A stretch of 37,927 bases of DNA from PCC-10605 sp964409355 (GCA_964409355.1 CAYPDC010000026.1:1-37927); one strand, 5' to 3'. Positions 1-8,757 are shown, counted from the first letter of the stretch. Notes: a model not told the origin generated them from the sequence alone. A program made the numbers and translations.

Positions 1-6
1 AAGGTT

Positions 7-57
7 TATAGCTATTATTTTCTAATAATTTATCATAACTACTGTAGAAGAGCCAAT
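7..57 (+). repeat. Dispersed repeat, AGAGCCA family, copy 1
   Basis: The stretch ending ACTGTAGAAGAGCCAA matches, with few mismatches, the reverse strand of 4338-4386 (the shared core TTTATCATAACTACTGTA is identical). It is more distantly like 4474-4513, 12529-12571 and 31876-31914. It lies just before the glycosyltransferase start and may continue left of the window. No coding potential is seen in it. Confidence 0.6.
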
Positions 58-70
58 AAAATTTTTGGAT

Positions 71-1228
71 ATGATTAGTCATCAAGTTAAAAATAATCCT
101 TTATTTATCTCTTTAATACCGAATTTAATGGGGGGAGAAGGGCATATCATTCCCTATCATCAGTCTATTACTAAGGCGATGAATATTTTGGGATGGTGTC
201 ATGAGGTTATTTATTCTATAGAAGAAAATTTGCCCTCTTTACCTTCCCATTGGCAGGGTTGTGTTAAAGGAAATCAGTTAGAGGAAAAAACTAATGTTTT
301 TCAAACTATTAAAAACCTCAATATATTTGCTAAAACTATTAGAGTTTTTATTGAAAAAAAGCAGATTTATGAAAGTAAAAATAAGCCAATAATTATTTTT
401 ATTGAGCGTTTTATTCATCTACAATTATTCGCTTTATTATTAGCTATTATTAATTTACCAAAGGATAATTTATATATTTGGGTTTTATATCGTCATAATT
501 TCCATCAACACAAAACAAATGGAATATATAAGTTATTAAATAAACTGCTTAAAAAAGCAGTAAAACCTGATCATTTTCGTCTTTTTAGTGATAGTGAATT
601 GTTGGCTAATTCTATGGCAAAATATTTTGAGGAGGATTTTACAGTGATGCCGATTCCTCATACAGAATTTATTGATAAAGATACTCAGTCTAAAAATAAT
701 TCTATCGTTTGTTGGTGGGCGGGTCCGCCTCGAGAAGAAAAGGGGTGGCAAGTTATCCGAAATTTAACGGATTGTCAGATTGAAATTTGTGACAATTTTG
801 TTTTGGTGACGGCAAAAAGTGCTGATTTAGTACCTATTAATGGAGGTATCAAGGTAATTACAACCGATGATAATTTATCTCGTTGTGATTATGTTCAATG
901 GCTACAAAAAACTGATATTATGTTAATACCTTACGATGCGATCGCATATCAAGAAAGAACATCAGGAGTTTTTACAGAAGCAGTGATGGCGGGGAATATA
1001 CCTTTAACGACTGCGAATACTTGGATGGCGAGGGAATTATCAAAATTCGATTTGGATTGTCTAATTATCAATTGGGATAATCCTGAGTTTGTATGGCAAC
1101 ACATAGAAAAAGTAATTAATTGTCAGGAAATAAAAATGAAGTTAAAAAATATGCAGGAGAATTATCGTCATATTCACAATATTCATAATTTTGCTCATCA
1201 ATTTGAGAAAAATCTAGTTTTTAGCTAA
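71..1228 (+). CDS. Glycosyltransferase-like protein (GT-B fold, GT4-like)
   Basis: The protein is about 385 aa and cytosolic, with no signal peptide. It looks like a two-lobed GT-B glycosyltransferase. An N-terminal lobe contains an 'NLMGGEGHIIPYH' stretch near residue 20. A second lobe begins around residue 215 with 'CWWAGPPREEKGW', the typical start of the nucleotide-sugar-binding domain. Near residue 305 comes 'FTEAVMAGNIPLTT', resembling the conserved E-x7-E donor-binding region of GT4 enzymes. Substrate and pathway (exopolysaccharide, LPS or glycolipid) cannot be told from the sequence. An in-frame TTG lies 6 nt upstream, but the ATG at 71 is the more likely start. It stands alone: the next gene is on the other strand and a repeat precedes it. 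The family call is moderately sure; the specific function is unknown. Confidence 0.6.
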   Translation: MISHQVKNNPLFISLIPNLMGGEGHIIPYHQSITKAMNILGWCHEVIYSIEENLPSLPSHWQGCVKGNQLEEKTNVFQTIKNLNIFAKTIRVFIEKKQIYESKNKPIIIFIERFIHLQLFALLLAIINLPKDNLYIWVLYRHNFHQHKTNGIYKLLNKLLKKAVKPDHFRLFSDSELLANSMAKYFEEDFTVMPIPHTEFIDKDTQSKNNSIVCWWAGPPREEKGWQVIRNLTDCQIEICDNFVLVTAKSADLVPINGGIKVITTDDNLSRCDYVQWLQKTDIMLIPYDAIAYQERTSGVFTEAVMAGNIPLTTANTWMARELSKFDLDCLIINWDNPEFVWQHIEKVINCQEIKMKLKNMQENYRHIHNIHNFAHQFEKNLVFS

Positions 1229-1396
1229 AAAAAAGGCATACTGATAATGTTTATAATCATTGTTTTGTTACTGAAAATATAACAGATCAGAAAATAACTT
1301 ATAAAACAACTTAAAGGCTTTTTGGTAAGCAATGCCCACCCTACAATTATAAAAAATCCCCCTAAAAAGAGGGATAATTTAAGTTAATTTTTGGTT

Positions 1397-1422
1397 GTTG
1401 GGTTACGCTTTGCTAACCCAAC
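1397..1422. repeat. Palindromic intergenic repeat (GTTGGGTTA hairpin), copy 1
   Basis: GTTGGGTTA and TAACCCAAC form a 9-bp perfect stem around CGCTTTGC. An identical hairpin core occurs at 21742-21767. It sits immediately beyond the ppsA stop codon on the minus strand, so it could protect the 3' end of that mRNA. No T-run follows in that direction. Such hairpins are widespread in cyanobacterial intergenic DNA. Confidence 0.75.
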
Positions 1423-1429
1423 CTACAAG

Positions 1430-3940
1430 TTATTTGTTTGCGTCTAGTCTTTCTTCTAATTTCGCAATATCGAGTAAGGTTTTTAGTAATGAATCAGGAT
1501 TTAAACTCATGGAGTCAATGCCTAATTCTACCAAGAAACGGGCAAATTCAGGGTAATCACTGGGCGCTTGTCCACAAATACCGATTTTACGGTTATTGCG
1601 TTTCGCTTTTTCAATTACCATGCGCACCATATCCTTAACTGCGTCGTTGCGTTCATCGAAGATATGTGCTACTAATGAGGAATCTCGATCGAGCCCTAGG
1701 GTTAACTGAGTTAGATCATTTGAACCAATGGAGAAACCATCGAAAATTTCGCTAAACTGATCTGCTAAGATGACATTACTAGGAATCTCACACATCACAT
1801 AAACCTGTAAGCCATTTTCACCCCTTTTTAAGCCATGTTTTTCCATTTCTGCTAAGACTCGGCGACCTTCATAGGGGGTACGACAGAAAGGAATCATTGG
1901 AATTACGTTAGTTAAACCCATGTCATCACGGACACGTTTTAGGGCTTTACACTCTAAACCGTAGGCTTCACGGTATTTTTCATCGTAGTAACGAGACGCA
2001 CCCCGCCATCCTATCATGGGGTTTTCTTCTTTCGGTTCAAAGTCTGCACCGCCCAAAAGGTTAGCATATTCATTGGATTTGAAGTCAGACATTCTTACTA
2101 CCACTGGATTCGGATAGAAAGCGGCTGCGATCGTGCCTACCCCTTGGGCTACTTTATCCACGAAGAAATCGGCTTTATTTTGATAGCCTAAGGTTAACTC
2201 CGCAATCTCTTTCTTGACGGATTCATCGGTTAATTCATGGTATTTCATCAACGCTAAAGGATGCGCTTTGATGTGATTAGTGATAATGAACTCTAAACGG
2301 GCTAAACCAACGCCATCGCAAGGAATAGAGGCTAATTTGAAGGCTTCTTCGGGATTACCCACATTCATCAAGATTTTAGTGCGAGTTTTGGGCAAATTGT
2401 CGAGTTGAGTTTCGATAATATCAAAAGGTACTAAACCTTCATACACTCGTCCTTCTTCTCCTTCGGAACAAGACACAGTAATATCTTGACCTGTTTTTAG
2501 TAAACCTGTTGCGTTACTGCAACCAACGATGGCAGGAATACCCATTTCCCGTGCTATAATTGCCGCATGACAGGTGCGTCCTCCTTGGTTAGTGACGATC
2601 GCACTTGCTTTTTTCATAATCGGTTCCCAATCGGGATCTGTTTTATTAGTTACAAGCACTTCACCTGCTTTAAATTCACCAATTTTGTGTACATCTAGGA
2701 TAACACGGGCTTTACCTTGACCGATCATTTCTCCCACTGCACGACCTGTTACAAGAGTATTGCCAGTGCCTTTGAGTTTATAGTCACGGAGGACACTACC
2801 AGATTTTTGGGATTGTACCGTTTCAGGACGAGCTTGAACAATAAATAATTGACCAGTTTGACCATCTTTTGCCCATTCTATATCCATGGGGCTATTTTGA
2901 CCCCGTTTTTCGCTATAATGATCTTCGATAATACAAGCCCATTTAGCAAGGGTTAATGCTTCCTCATCGGTGATAGAATATTGCAGACGCTCAGATTCAG
3001 ACACGGGAACGTTTTTAACCTGTTTACCACCACCTAAATCATACACCATTTTGACTTCTTTCGAGCCAAGACGTTTATTTAAAATCGGTTTGAAGCCTTG
3101 TTTAAGAGTCGGTTTGAAAACGAAAAATTCATCAGGGTTAACCGCACCTTGTACCACGTTTTCACCCAAACCATAGGCAGAGGTAACGAAAGCTGCATCT
3201 TTAAAGCCTGTTTCTGTGTCAATACTGAACATTACTCCCGAAGAAGCAAGATCCGATCGCACCATTTTTTGCACACCCACGGATAAAGCCACGTCAAAGT
3301 GATCAAAGTTTTTCACCGTACGATAAGAGATGGCGCGATCGGTGAAAATAGAAGCAAAACACTTATGACAGGATGCTAAAACATTTTTCACCCCGTGAAC
3401 GTTTAAATAAGTCTCCTGTTGCCCTGCAAAACTAGCATCGGGTAAATCTTCCGCCGTTGCTGAGGATCTTACCGCTACATCTGTATCGTAGGAGCAACTA
3501 CGCAAACGCATCATTTCTTCTTCATCATCCGTAGTGCAAAGATTAGGATTATTACCATAGCGTTGACAAAGTTTAAAATAAGCCTCAGAAATGGCTAAAT
3601 CTAACTCTTTAGGGAAAGGAGTATTTAATACTAATGCCCTTGCTTGGCGCCCAACAGCCTGTAAATTAGGCAAATCTTCCACATCCAAACTGGCAAAAAC
3701 ACGGCGTAATTGAGCTTCTAAACCTGCTTTCTGCACAAAGTAGCGATAAGCATAAGCAGTAGTAGCAAACCCTGTGGGAACATTAACACCTTTTGCACTC
3801 AACTGCTGGATCATTTCCCCTAAAGAAGCGTTTTTACCACCTACTAGAGGCACATCTTCAATGCCTACCTCCTCAAACCACAATACGAATTTATCTTGTT
3901 TTTGGGAGGTTGCAATTCTTTCTGGAGCGCTCTGTACCAT
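1430..3940 (-). CDS. ppsA: Phosphoenolpyruvate synthase
   Basis: Pyruvate, water dikinase converts pyruvate and ATP to PEP, AMP and phosphate, the first step of gluconeogenesis from pyruvate. The 836-aa product has the family's three parts. The N-terminal ATP-grasp nucleotide-binding domain carries 'GGKNASLGEM' near residue 30. The swivelling phosphohistidine domain has 'GGRTCHAAIIAREMG', with catalytic His near residue 455. The C-terminal TIM-barrel PEP/pyruvate domain has 'GSNDLTQ' near residue 740. Although the frame is open to 4018, I place the start at 3940: an AGGAG Shine-Dalgarno (minus strand, 3950-3954) lies 9 nt ahead of this ATG, and homology begins only after it. A TTGACA-like -35 lies on the minus strand at 4082-4087, with a poor -10, so the promoter is uncertain. 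It is monocistronic. Confidence 0.96.
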   Translation of the reverse strand: MVQSAPERIATSQKQDKFVLWFEEVGIEDVPLVGGKNASLGEMIQQLSAKGVNVPTGFATTAYAYRYFVQKAGLEAQLRRVFASLDVEDLPNLQAVGRQARALVLNTPFPKELDLAISEAYFKLCQRYGNNPNLCTTDDEEEMMRLRSCSYDTDVAVRSSATAEDLPDASFAGQQETYLNVHGVKNVLASCHKCFASIFTDRAISYRTVKNFDHFDVALSVGVQKMVRSDLASSGVMFSIDTETGFKDAAFVTSAYGLGENVVQGAVNPDEFFVFKPTLKQGFKPILNKRLGSKEVKMVYDLGGGKQVKNVPVSESERLQYSITDEEALTLAKWACIIEDHYSEKRGQNSPMDIEWAKDGQTGQLFIVQARPETVQSQKSGSVLRDYKLKGTGNTLVTGRAVGEMIGQGKARVILDVHKIGEFKAGEVLVTNKTDPDWEPIMKKASAIVTNQGGRTCHAAIIAREMGIPAIVGCSNATGLLKTGQDITVSCSEGEEGRVYEGLVPFDIIETQLDNLPKTRTKILMNVGNPEEAFKLASIPCDGVGLARLEFIITNHIKAHPLALMKYHELTDESVKKEIAELTLGYQNKADFFVDKVAQGVGTIAAAFYPNPVVVRMSDFKSNEYANLLGGADFEPKEENPMIGWRGASRYYDEKYREAYGLECKALKRVRDDMGLTNVIPMIPFCRTPYEGRRVLAEMEKHGLKRGENGLQVYVMCEIPSNVILADQFSEIFDGFSIGSNDLTQLTLGLDRDSSLVAHIFDERNDAVKDMVRMVIEKAKRNNRKIGICGQAPSDYPEFARFLVELGIDSMSLNPDSLLKTLLDIAKLEERLDANK

Positions 3941-4337
3941 AATAAATATCTCCTTTACTATAAAATGGAGGTTTGTAACAAAATGTTGAGGATAACTTTT
4001 ATTAAGTTTTTCAAACATTTAAACAAAGAGTAAAAACTTAATTTTTTCTTAAGATTTCCTCGATTATTTTCAATGAATTTTTGTCAAAAACGAATAAAAG
4101 CTCCACTATAATTAATCATTTATCAAGGAAAATATACTATATATAAGCACAATATAAAGTCATCACAAGTCAAGCCAGAAAAATAGCCTGACGACCTTTA
4201 AAATATTTTCCCTGCAACTAATTTTAACTGTCTAATTTAGATTTTCTTATCTAAATCTAATTTTATTAAAACAGATATGATCCCCAGATTTTTGTTTTTG
4301 ATAAAAAACTTAATTATTTGTTGCAAACGTTAAAATT
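3941..4337. other. Intergenic leader and promoter region of ppsA
   Basis: This AT-rich stretch is the upstream region of ppsA and has no convincing ORF. On the minus strand it holds the AGGAG ribosome-binding site at 3950-3954 and a possible -35 (TTGACA) at 4082-4087. If that promoter is used, the ppsA leader would be roughly 120 nt. I saw no riboswitch-like conserved motif. Confidence 0.4.
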
Positions 4338-4513
4338 TGAGGTTTTTATACAGTAGTTATGATAAATTAATAGAAAATAACTTATATAACTCATGCTGAA
4401 TAGAAGTTAGAGCAAAACAAAAGTCAAAAATTTATAAATTATTATTTAATAATCCTCTGTTCCCTGTTCCCTACCTTAACCAATAATTTACATACTCAAA
4501 ATGAGAGAGCCAA
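4338..4513. repeat. AGAGCCA-family repeats in inverted orientation (copies 2 and 3)
   Basis: Positions 4338-4386 carry the family sequence on the minus strand (ACAGTAGTTATGATAAATTA reads as copy 1 reversed). Positions 4474-4513 carry it on the plus strand (TAATTTACATACTCAA then GAGAGCCAA). The two therefore bracket about 90 bp of AT-rich, non-coding DNA as imperfect terminal inverted repeats, as in a small non-autonomous element. No transposase is present. The internal part contains TGTTCCCTGTTCCCTA, a short tandem motif. Confidence 0.5.
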
Positions 4514-4536
4514 ACTTCTTGTCATGCTTTAATGCC

Positions 4537-4857
4537 CTAATTATTATTTTTAACGTTAACAGAAAGTGATAATCCTAACTCTTTTAACAAATCTAAAAAA
4601 ATAAAAATAGCATCCCCATTATTATTATTAATTTCTTCTTGCAATTTATAATACTTATTAATAGCTAACGCTGAAATATCATTAATATTCTGATGAGCTT
4701 CGATCGCATTCCCTAATACTTTTAACAATAATTGAGGTTCGCAATTTTCTTCTTCTAATGCTGTTTCAATATAAGAGGCTATTTCTTCAGAGTTACACAG
4801 AGATTCAATTAAAAAATCGTGGTAATTTCTACTGGTTAAACTTTCTGCGGTTTTCAT
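4537..4857 (-). CDS. HigA-type addiction-module antitoxin
   Basis: This 106-aa protein lies downstream of, and overlaps by 29 nt, a HigB/RelE-like toxin gene, the usual order for this toxin-first family. Its sequence follows the 'probable addiction module antidote' pattern. An N-terminal 'YHDFLIESL' segment leads to 'LLLKVLGNAIEAH', and the C-terminal 'FLDLLKELGLSLSVNV' matches the conserved C-terminal stretch of that group. The middle, where an Xre-like helix-turn-helix normally lies, is divergent. 'SALAINKYYKLQEEINNNN' lacks the usual 'GLSRESLYKAL' type recognition helix, so DNA binding and autoregulation may be weakened. The start is set at the ATG at 4857 (MKTAESL); the frame is open upstream to 4920, but that extension lies inside the toxin gene. 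It presumably binds and neutralises the toxin. Confidence 0.75.
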   Translation of the reverse strand: MKTAESLTSRNYHDFLIESLCNSEEIASYIETALEEENCEPQLLLKVLGNAIEAHQNINDISALAINKYYKLQEEINNNNGDAIFIFLDLLKELGLSLSVNVKNNN

Positions 4858-5161
4858 AATCTTTCCAATATTTTTTAGCTTGATTAATGTCTTGTTGTTG
4901 TGTACTTTTATCTCCTCCACAAAGTAGTAAGATAATCGTTAAATTTTCTCGTCCATAATAAATACGATAACCACCTCCGTAATCAATTCTAAGCTCAAAA
5001 ATACCATCCCCAAGAGTTTTGTTATTTCCCAAGTTTCCTAATTGAACACGGTCTAATCTTAACCTAATTTTTTGTTTTGCTTTTCTATCTTTAAGAGAAT
5101 TAAACCATTTTTCAAAAGGACTTTGACCATTTTCTGTTAGATAGTTAACAATTTGTATCAT
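4829..5161 (-). CDS. HigB/RelE-family toxin (addiction module killer protein)
   Basis: The 110-aa basic protein matches the phage-derived Gp49/HigB-like branch of the RelE/ParE superfamily. It shows the N-terminal 'FEKWFNSLKDRKAKQKIRLRLDR' helix pair (residues about 16-38), then 'GNLGNNKTLGDGIFELRIDYGGGYRIYYG'. The C-terminal block is 'TIILLLCGGDKSTQQQDINQAKKYW'. Proteins of this family are usually ribosome-dependent mRNA interferases. The gene overlaps the antitoxin and starts 80 nt after the DUF1822 gene on the same strand. It may be cotranscribed with that gene or, more typically, have its own promoter. The length is normal for the family and no disruption is seen. Confidence 0.85.
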   Translation of the reverse strand: MIQIVNYLTENGQSPFEKWFNSLKDRKAKQKIRLRLDRVQLGNLGNNKTLGDGIFELRIDYGGGYRIYYGRENLTIILLLCGGDKSTQQQDINQAKKYWKDYENRRKFNQ

Positions 5162-5241
5162 AAATTATGATGACACGATTTACTCTTTCATTGTACCCTA
5201 ATATCATCATTTATATTTTTTAGGTAAAATAATTGACTAAA

Positions 5242-6618
5242 TTAGACTTGAAATGTATCTTCTATCATCCAATCACCGAAAAGGACTTTAATTTTAAATT
5301 TTTCTCCTTGATTTCCCCAAAATTTATATTGAATAATACTATCCTCTTTATTGCTAATAATTTGTTGAAAAATAGTATCATTTTCGTCTAAAATTTCTAA
5401 GTATAAACCTTCTGGTAAATAGACATTGCTATCTAAACTTAAAATTCTTACAAAAATATTTAATTGCTCATTATTTCTGGGTAAAATATTAATCATTAAA
5501 CTATATTTATTATCTTCATCAAAATCAAGAAATTTGCCATATCCTTGAGGGGATAAAGGATGATTTTCGTTTAAATACTGCAAACCAAAGGCACTATGCC
5601 AGATGATTTCTTCATTGTCACTATGGTTAATAAAATTCACTAAGATATCGATTAAATTTGTTCTCAAATCTTTCGTTATTTGCCAATGATAAATAGTTTT
5701 AATTACTTCTAATATTTTCTCATCATTATTATTCTCTAACAAAATATTTAAACCTTCTTGCTGTGATATTGAGCGAAAAGCAGGAGAAAGATTTAAGTTA
5801 TCATTAATATTAAAATTATTCTCCATAAACTCTTTTATATTTTGCCATCCTTTACTTAAAATATTCTCAGTTTTATCCTTCAATAATCTACTTAAACTAA
5901 TACTTTGACGACTTAAATATAATTGATGACGAAAGCTAAAATCATCAATTAAACTCAACCAGATGTTAAAATCAACCGTGAGACGAGGAAAAAGACTGTT
6001 TTCTAATGTAGTCATTAAATCTTGTTTTGCCTGAGAAGATAAAACCGCTAAAGGAGAAACTTTGGGGATATTTTCCCAACCATATTCATACTCTAAAGCT
6101 AATAAACTTAAGTCGGTTTCTAAATCTTCATAAGGTAAATTAATGACATGGTTTAAACTGTCTAACTCCCCTCTCTCCTTTAAATCTTCATAGCTGATAT
6201 AACCCCAAAAATCTAAATAATTTTCTTCTAAATTAACTCCAATTATCACATAATAACTGCCTACCCATTCAGAAATTTTTAACCATTCTTCAGGGATAGT
6301 AACACTAATTTTGTCTTGGCTTTCTGTGGGAATTAAAACTAAACGATTATTATTAACATTAATAACATTACCATTAACAAATTCCCAGATACTAAGATTA
6401 TCAATCAGATTTTTTGTTTCTGTTAAAGAGATGTTTAAAACCCCTTGAAGCCAATTAATGAAATATTTTCGACAAAGAAGATTGAGATAACCTCGATGAC
6501 GAGTCACATCATTACTGAGATTTTTTACCTCTTGCAAAGCGTGATGTTTAACCCCATCATCAAGGATAATTTTTAACTCATTAATGTAGCAGTCTTGCAT
6601 AAAATTGATAGTATTCAT
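5242..6618 (-). CDS. DUF1822 family protein
   Basis: This 458-aa cytosolic protein belongs, by pattern, to the cyanobacterial DUF1822 family, whose function is unknown. Typical features are the N-terminal 'RGYLNLLCRKYFINWLQ' helix (about residues 42-58), a short beta-rich part with 'NRLVLIPTESQDKISVTIPEEW', and 'VGSYYVIIGVNLEENYLDFWGYIS', which describes the protein's own SH3-like core. A later 'LPYEDLE' motif follows. The C-terminal half (from about residue 215) is less conserved: a helical part, then a beta-sandwich-like tail ending 'FKIKVLFGDWMIEDTF'. Its ATG lies 2 nt after the stop of the sigma-like gene, so the two are surely cotranscribed. From general knowledge, DUF1822 genes often sit beside sigma-70-like genes in cyanobacteria, which supports both calls. 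No enzyme motif is visible. Confidence 0.75.
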   Translation of the reverse strand: MNTINFMQDCYINELKIILDDGVKHHALQEVKNLSNDVTRHRGYLNLLCRKYFINWLQGVLNISLTETKNLIDNLSIWEFVNGNVINVNNNRLVLIPTESQDKISVTIPEEWLKISEWVGSYYVIIGVNLEENYLDFWGYISYEDLKERGELDSLNHVINLPYEDLETDLSLLALEYEYGWENIPKVSPLAVLSSQAKQDLMTTLENSLFPRLTVDFNIWLSLIDDFSFRHQLYLSRQSISLSRLLKDKTENILSKGWQNIKEFMENNFNINDNLNLSPAFRSISQQEGLNILLENNNDEKILEVIKTIYHWQITKDLRTNLIDILVNFINHSDNEEIIWHSAFGLQYLNENHPLSPQGYGKFLDFDEDNKYSLMINILPRNNEQLNIFVRILSLDSNVYLPEGLYLEILDENDTIFQQIISNKEDSIIQYKFWGNQGEKFKIKVLFGDWMIEDTFQV

Positions 6619-6620
6619 AA

Positions 6621-8051
6621 TTAGTTAATTCGATTAAAATATTGTTCACAAAATTTCTGGATTAAAATATTAATATTGCTGTTAATAATAGAGGTATTCG
6701 GTATAGTTATCTTTAATTTTTCTGCTAAACTTTCCCTGATGGTATCTATCAAAAGATGATTGTCAAACTTAATGATGTCTTTCTCATCTTTGCTACTTGT
6801 TACCCCCTTAAAATATTCATTTTTTAATGATAGTTTTTGTTGAGAATCAAGATTTTGATAACATTGATTAATCAGAATCAAAGTTTCATCCTCTATATAT
6901 TCTTGAAGGCAAACATCAAGGAGAGAAATAATTGGCTTAATTTCCTTTGCGGATATTTTATCTTGAGTTATTTTTTTTTCTTTAATAATCTCATCAATAA
7001 TCGCCTTTTTTATAGCATTAATTTTACGGGATAGTTGATATTGTTGCTGAATAAAATTAGGATAGCTTTGATTAATTATATTGATAATTTCTCCTTGAGT
7101 TAAATGCAAACTAAAGGCTAGATAAAGAATAGCTTGATTAACTTTTTCTTGATGGTTAAAACTATTAACAATAATTTGCTGAGTTTCCTTAATTTCTTTT
7201 TCTCTCCCTAAGTTGTCAAGATAGTTACTAGGATTGTCTTCCGTTAAAGATGATTGATTTTCTTCATACATAACCGTAATGGGATTTACAGCTAGTCGAG
7301 CTATTTTTGTACAAAATTTGAGTTTTTGCTTTAATTCATCTGCCGTAATTGAGATATTATTAATCTGTTTAATTTGTAAATTATATTGGTGAGTCATTAA
7401 CTGCAATTGGGTTAAATTAGGTTCAGATAATGCCCTATTTTTTCCTTTACTAGCAGTTTGATAATTGTCGAGATAACATTGCCAAGCTAAAAGATATTCT
7501 TTTAATTTAGCCCCTGTTAAACCCCCTTGAATTTTTAAAAATTTTTCTCTATTAATTTTACTTATTTTTGTTAGGAATCCCCAATCGGTTAATAATTTCC
7601 AATTACGATTACGATAAACAGCATCTTTTATAATTGTTATTAGTCTTGTTTGAGCATAGGTTATAATTTTATTACCATAATTAAATTTATAATTTTTTAG
7701 TAGTTTTTCTGGTTCGCTTAATGCCTGATTTCCACATAAAAAACATTCTTCTAATGTTATTGATTTTAAGGTTAAATAGATGCGATCGCAACTTATTTTT
7801 GCACTCCAGAAGCATACTTCTTGTAGATAAGAAGCAAGATGATTTTGTTTGATTTTATCAACTTTAATCAGAATGTCAGACAATAAACTATAGGCTATAT
7901 TTTCAGAAGATAAATTTTGATTATCGACAATTTTATCTATATTTTGTTTTAAAAAGAAATCAGTTTTCCAGATAAAACTATGACTATTTTCTCCTGTAAA
8001 AAAGAGAAAAGTAGAAAATTGATCTACTAAATTTTTTCTTTTTATATTCAT
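6621..8051 (-). CDS. Divergent sigma-70-like regulatory protein
   Basis: I read this 476-aa protein as a highly diverged member of the cyanobacterial sigma-70-like proteins that accompany DUF1822. Two stretches support this. Residues about 135-200 ('YAQTRLITIIKDAVYRNRNWKLL..GFLTKIS...AWQCYL') resemble the region-2/3 part of those proteins. Residues about 304-355 contain 'AILYLAFSLHLTQGEI', then 'QYQLSRKINAIKKAI', a region-4-like helix-turn-helix. The rest is helical and lysine/isoleucine-rich. A CxxC pair (C-F-L-C, near residue 104) stands out but has no obvious partner. It is translationally adjacent to DUF1822 (2 nt) and 26 nt after the 95-aa gene. Without a profile search this remains a family-level guess. 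Whether it still binds core polymerase is unknown. Confidence 0.5.
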   Translation of the reverse strand: MNIKRKNLVDQFSTFLFFTGENSHSFIWKTDFFLKQNIDKIVDNQNLSSENIAYSLLSDILIKVDKIKQNHLASYLQEVCFWSAKISCDRIYLTLKSITLEECFLCGNQALSEPEKLLKNYKFNYGNKIITYAQTRLITIIKDAVYRNRNWKLLTDWGFLTKISKINREKFLKIQGGLTGAKLKEYLLAWQCYLDNYQTASKGKNRALSEPNLTQLQLMTHQYNLQIKQINNISITADELKQKLKFCTKIARLAVNPITVMYEENQSSLTEDNPSNYLDNLGREKEIKETQQIIVNSFNHQEKVNQAILYLAFSLHLTQGEIINIINQSYPNFIQQQYQLSRKINAIKKAIIDEIIKEKKITQDKISAKEIKPIISLLDVCLQEYIEDETLILINQCYQNLDSQQKLSLKNEYFKGVTSSKDEKDIIKFDNHLLIDTIRESLAEKLKITIPNTSIINSNINILIQKFCEQYFNRIN

Positions 8052-8077
8052 GGTTAAAAGTGTGCATAATCTACGAT

Positions 8078-8365
8078 TTAACGAACTAAATGACGACTAT
8101 AATTATCAGCAATGGGAGAATAGGGTTTTCTTTGCAGACTAGCTTGTTTTCTTTGTTCGTTAATTATTTGTTTCTCTTTTTGATTAGCTAATTGGCAAAT
8201 ATTAGCGGAGAATATTCGGTCTTGATAATACTGAAAACGTCCTGTTTTGGTAAATCTAAATTGACGACCAAAAATGTGATTTTCTTTAATATCCCATACT
8301 AGGTACAATTTTCCTTTTACTTTGACGGTATCTCCAATATTGATCTGTTTATTATTATCTTTCAT
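8078..8365 (-). CDS. Small basic protein of unknown function
   Basis: I do not recognise this 95-aa protein. The N-terminal half ('INIGDTVKVKGKLYLVWDIKEN', then 'IFGRQFRFTKTGRFQYYQDRIF') looks like a small SH3-like beta barrel of the kind found in RNA- or protein-binding modules. The C-terminal 35 residues are charged, helical and then disordered ('EKQIINEQRKQASLQRK'). It is the first gene of a minus-strand run with the sigma-like and DUF1822 genes, 26 nt upstream of the former, so a joint role is possible. It is divergent from rpsB, with 422 nt between them. Confidence 0.55.
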   Translation of the reverse strand: MKDNNKQINIGDTVKVKGKLYLVWDIKENHIFGRQFRFTKTGRFQYYQDRIFSANICQLANQKEKQIINEQRKQASLQRKPYSPIADNYSRHLVR

Positions 8366-8655
8366 TTTGTCTTCTATTGCTCAAAATTTAGGTTTCTATT
8401 TATACATCCAGTGGAGTAGAGAAAATTATGCAATCACATCGCAATTTTCTTTGGGTGATTGATGAGGATTTCAAATCATAAATCGCTTTAGCAAATTTAA
8501 GCGATAACCCTTGTCAATTTATAATCCTGTTGGCGAAACATTTTGTTACAGAAAAATCGTTAATTTCGATTAGATCATTATTTTATTTTGTATCAAATCA
8601 GACAATCCTTAATTAGATCTTAATGTTAATCCTAAAAATCGAGCAAGGAAAAATC

Positions 8656-8684
8656 TGGAAAAAAAATCGAGGCAATGATATACT
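8656..8684 (+). promoter_or_regulatory. Candidate rpsB promoter
   Basis: TATACT at 8679-8684 fits a sigma-70 -10 box. TGGAAA at 8656-8661 is a weak -35 at 17-bp spacing. Transcription would start near 8691, giving a leader of about 97 nt that contains the hairpin at 8707-8757. The 8366-8655 part of this gap shows nothing else that I can interpret. It must also hold the divergent promoter of the minus-strand operon. Confidence 0.45.
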
Positions 8685-8706
8685 GGAAAAGTTGTCAAAA
8701 TTCGCA

Positions 8707-8757
8707 CATCAAGGGCGATCGGGTGTTTCTAACCAGAAATAAAACTGCCCTTAGATG
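8707..8757 (+). promoter_or_regulatory. Structured 5' leader of rpsB (nested hairpin)
   Basis: CATCAAGGGC (8707-8716) pairs with GCCCTTAGATG (8747-8757), giving 10 bp with one bulged A. Inside it TTTCT (8726-8730) pairs with AGAAA (8735-8739) around an AACC loop. The structure ends 30 nt before the rpsB start and just before the AAAGGAG ribosome-binding site. S2 operons in many bacteria are autoregulated through a leader RNA. This is a plausible equivalent, inferred from structure and position only. Confidence 0.5.

Noticed and set aside
3941..4018. 26-codon upstream extension of ppsA (ATG at 4018)
   Set aside because: The extension is not family-like and ends in a strong AGGAG site placed correctly for the ATG at 3940.
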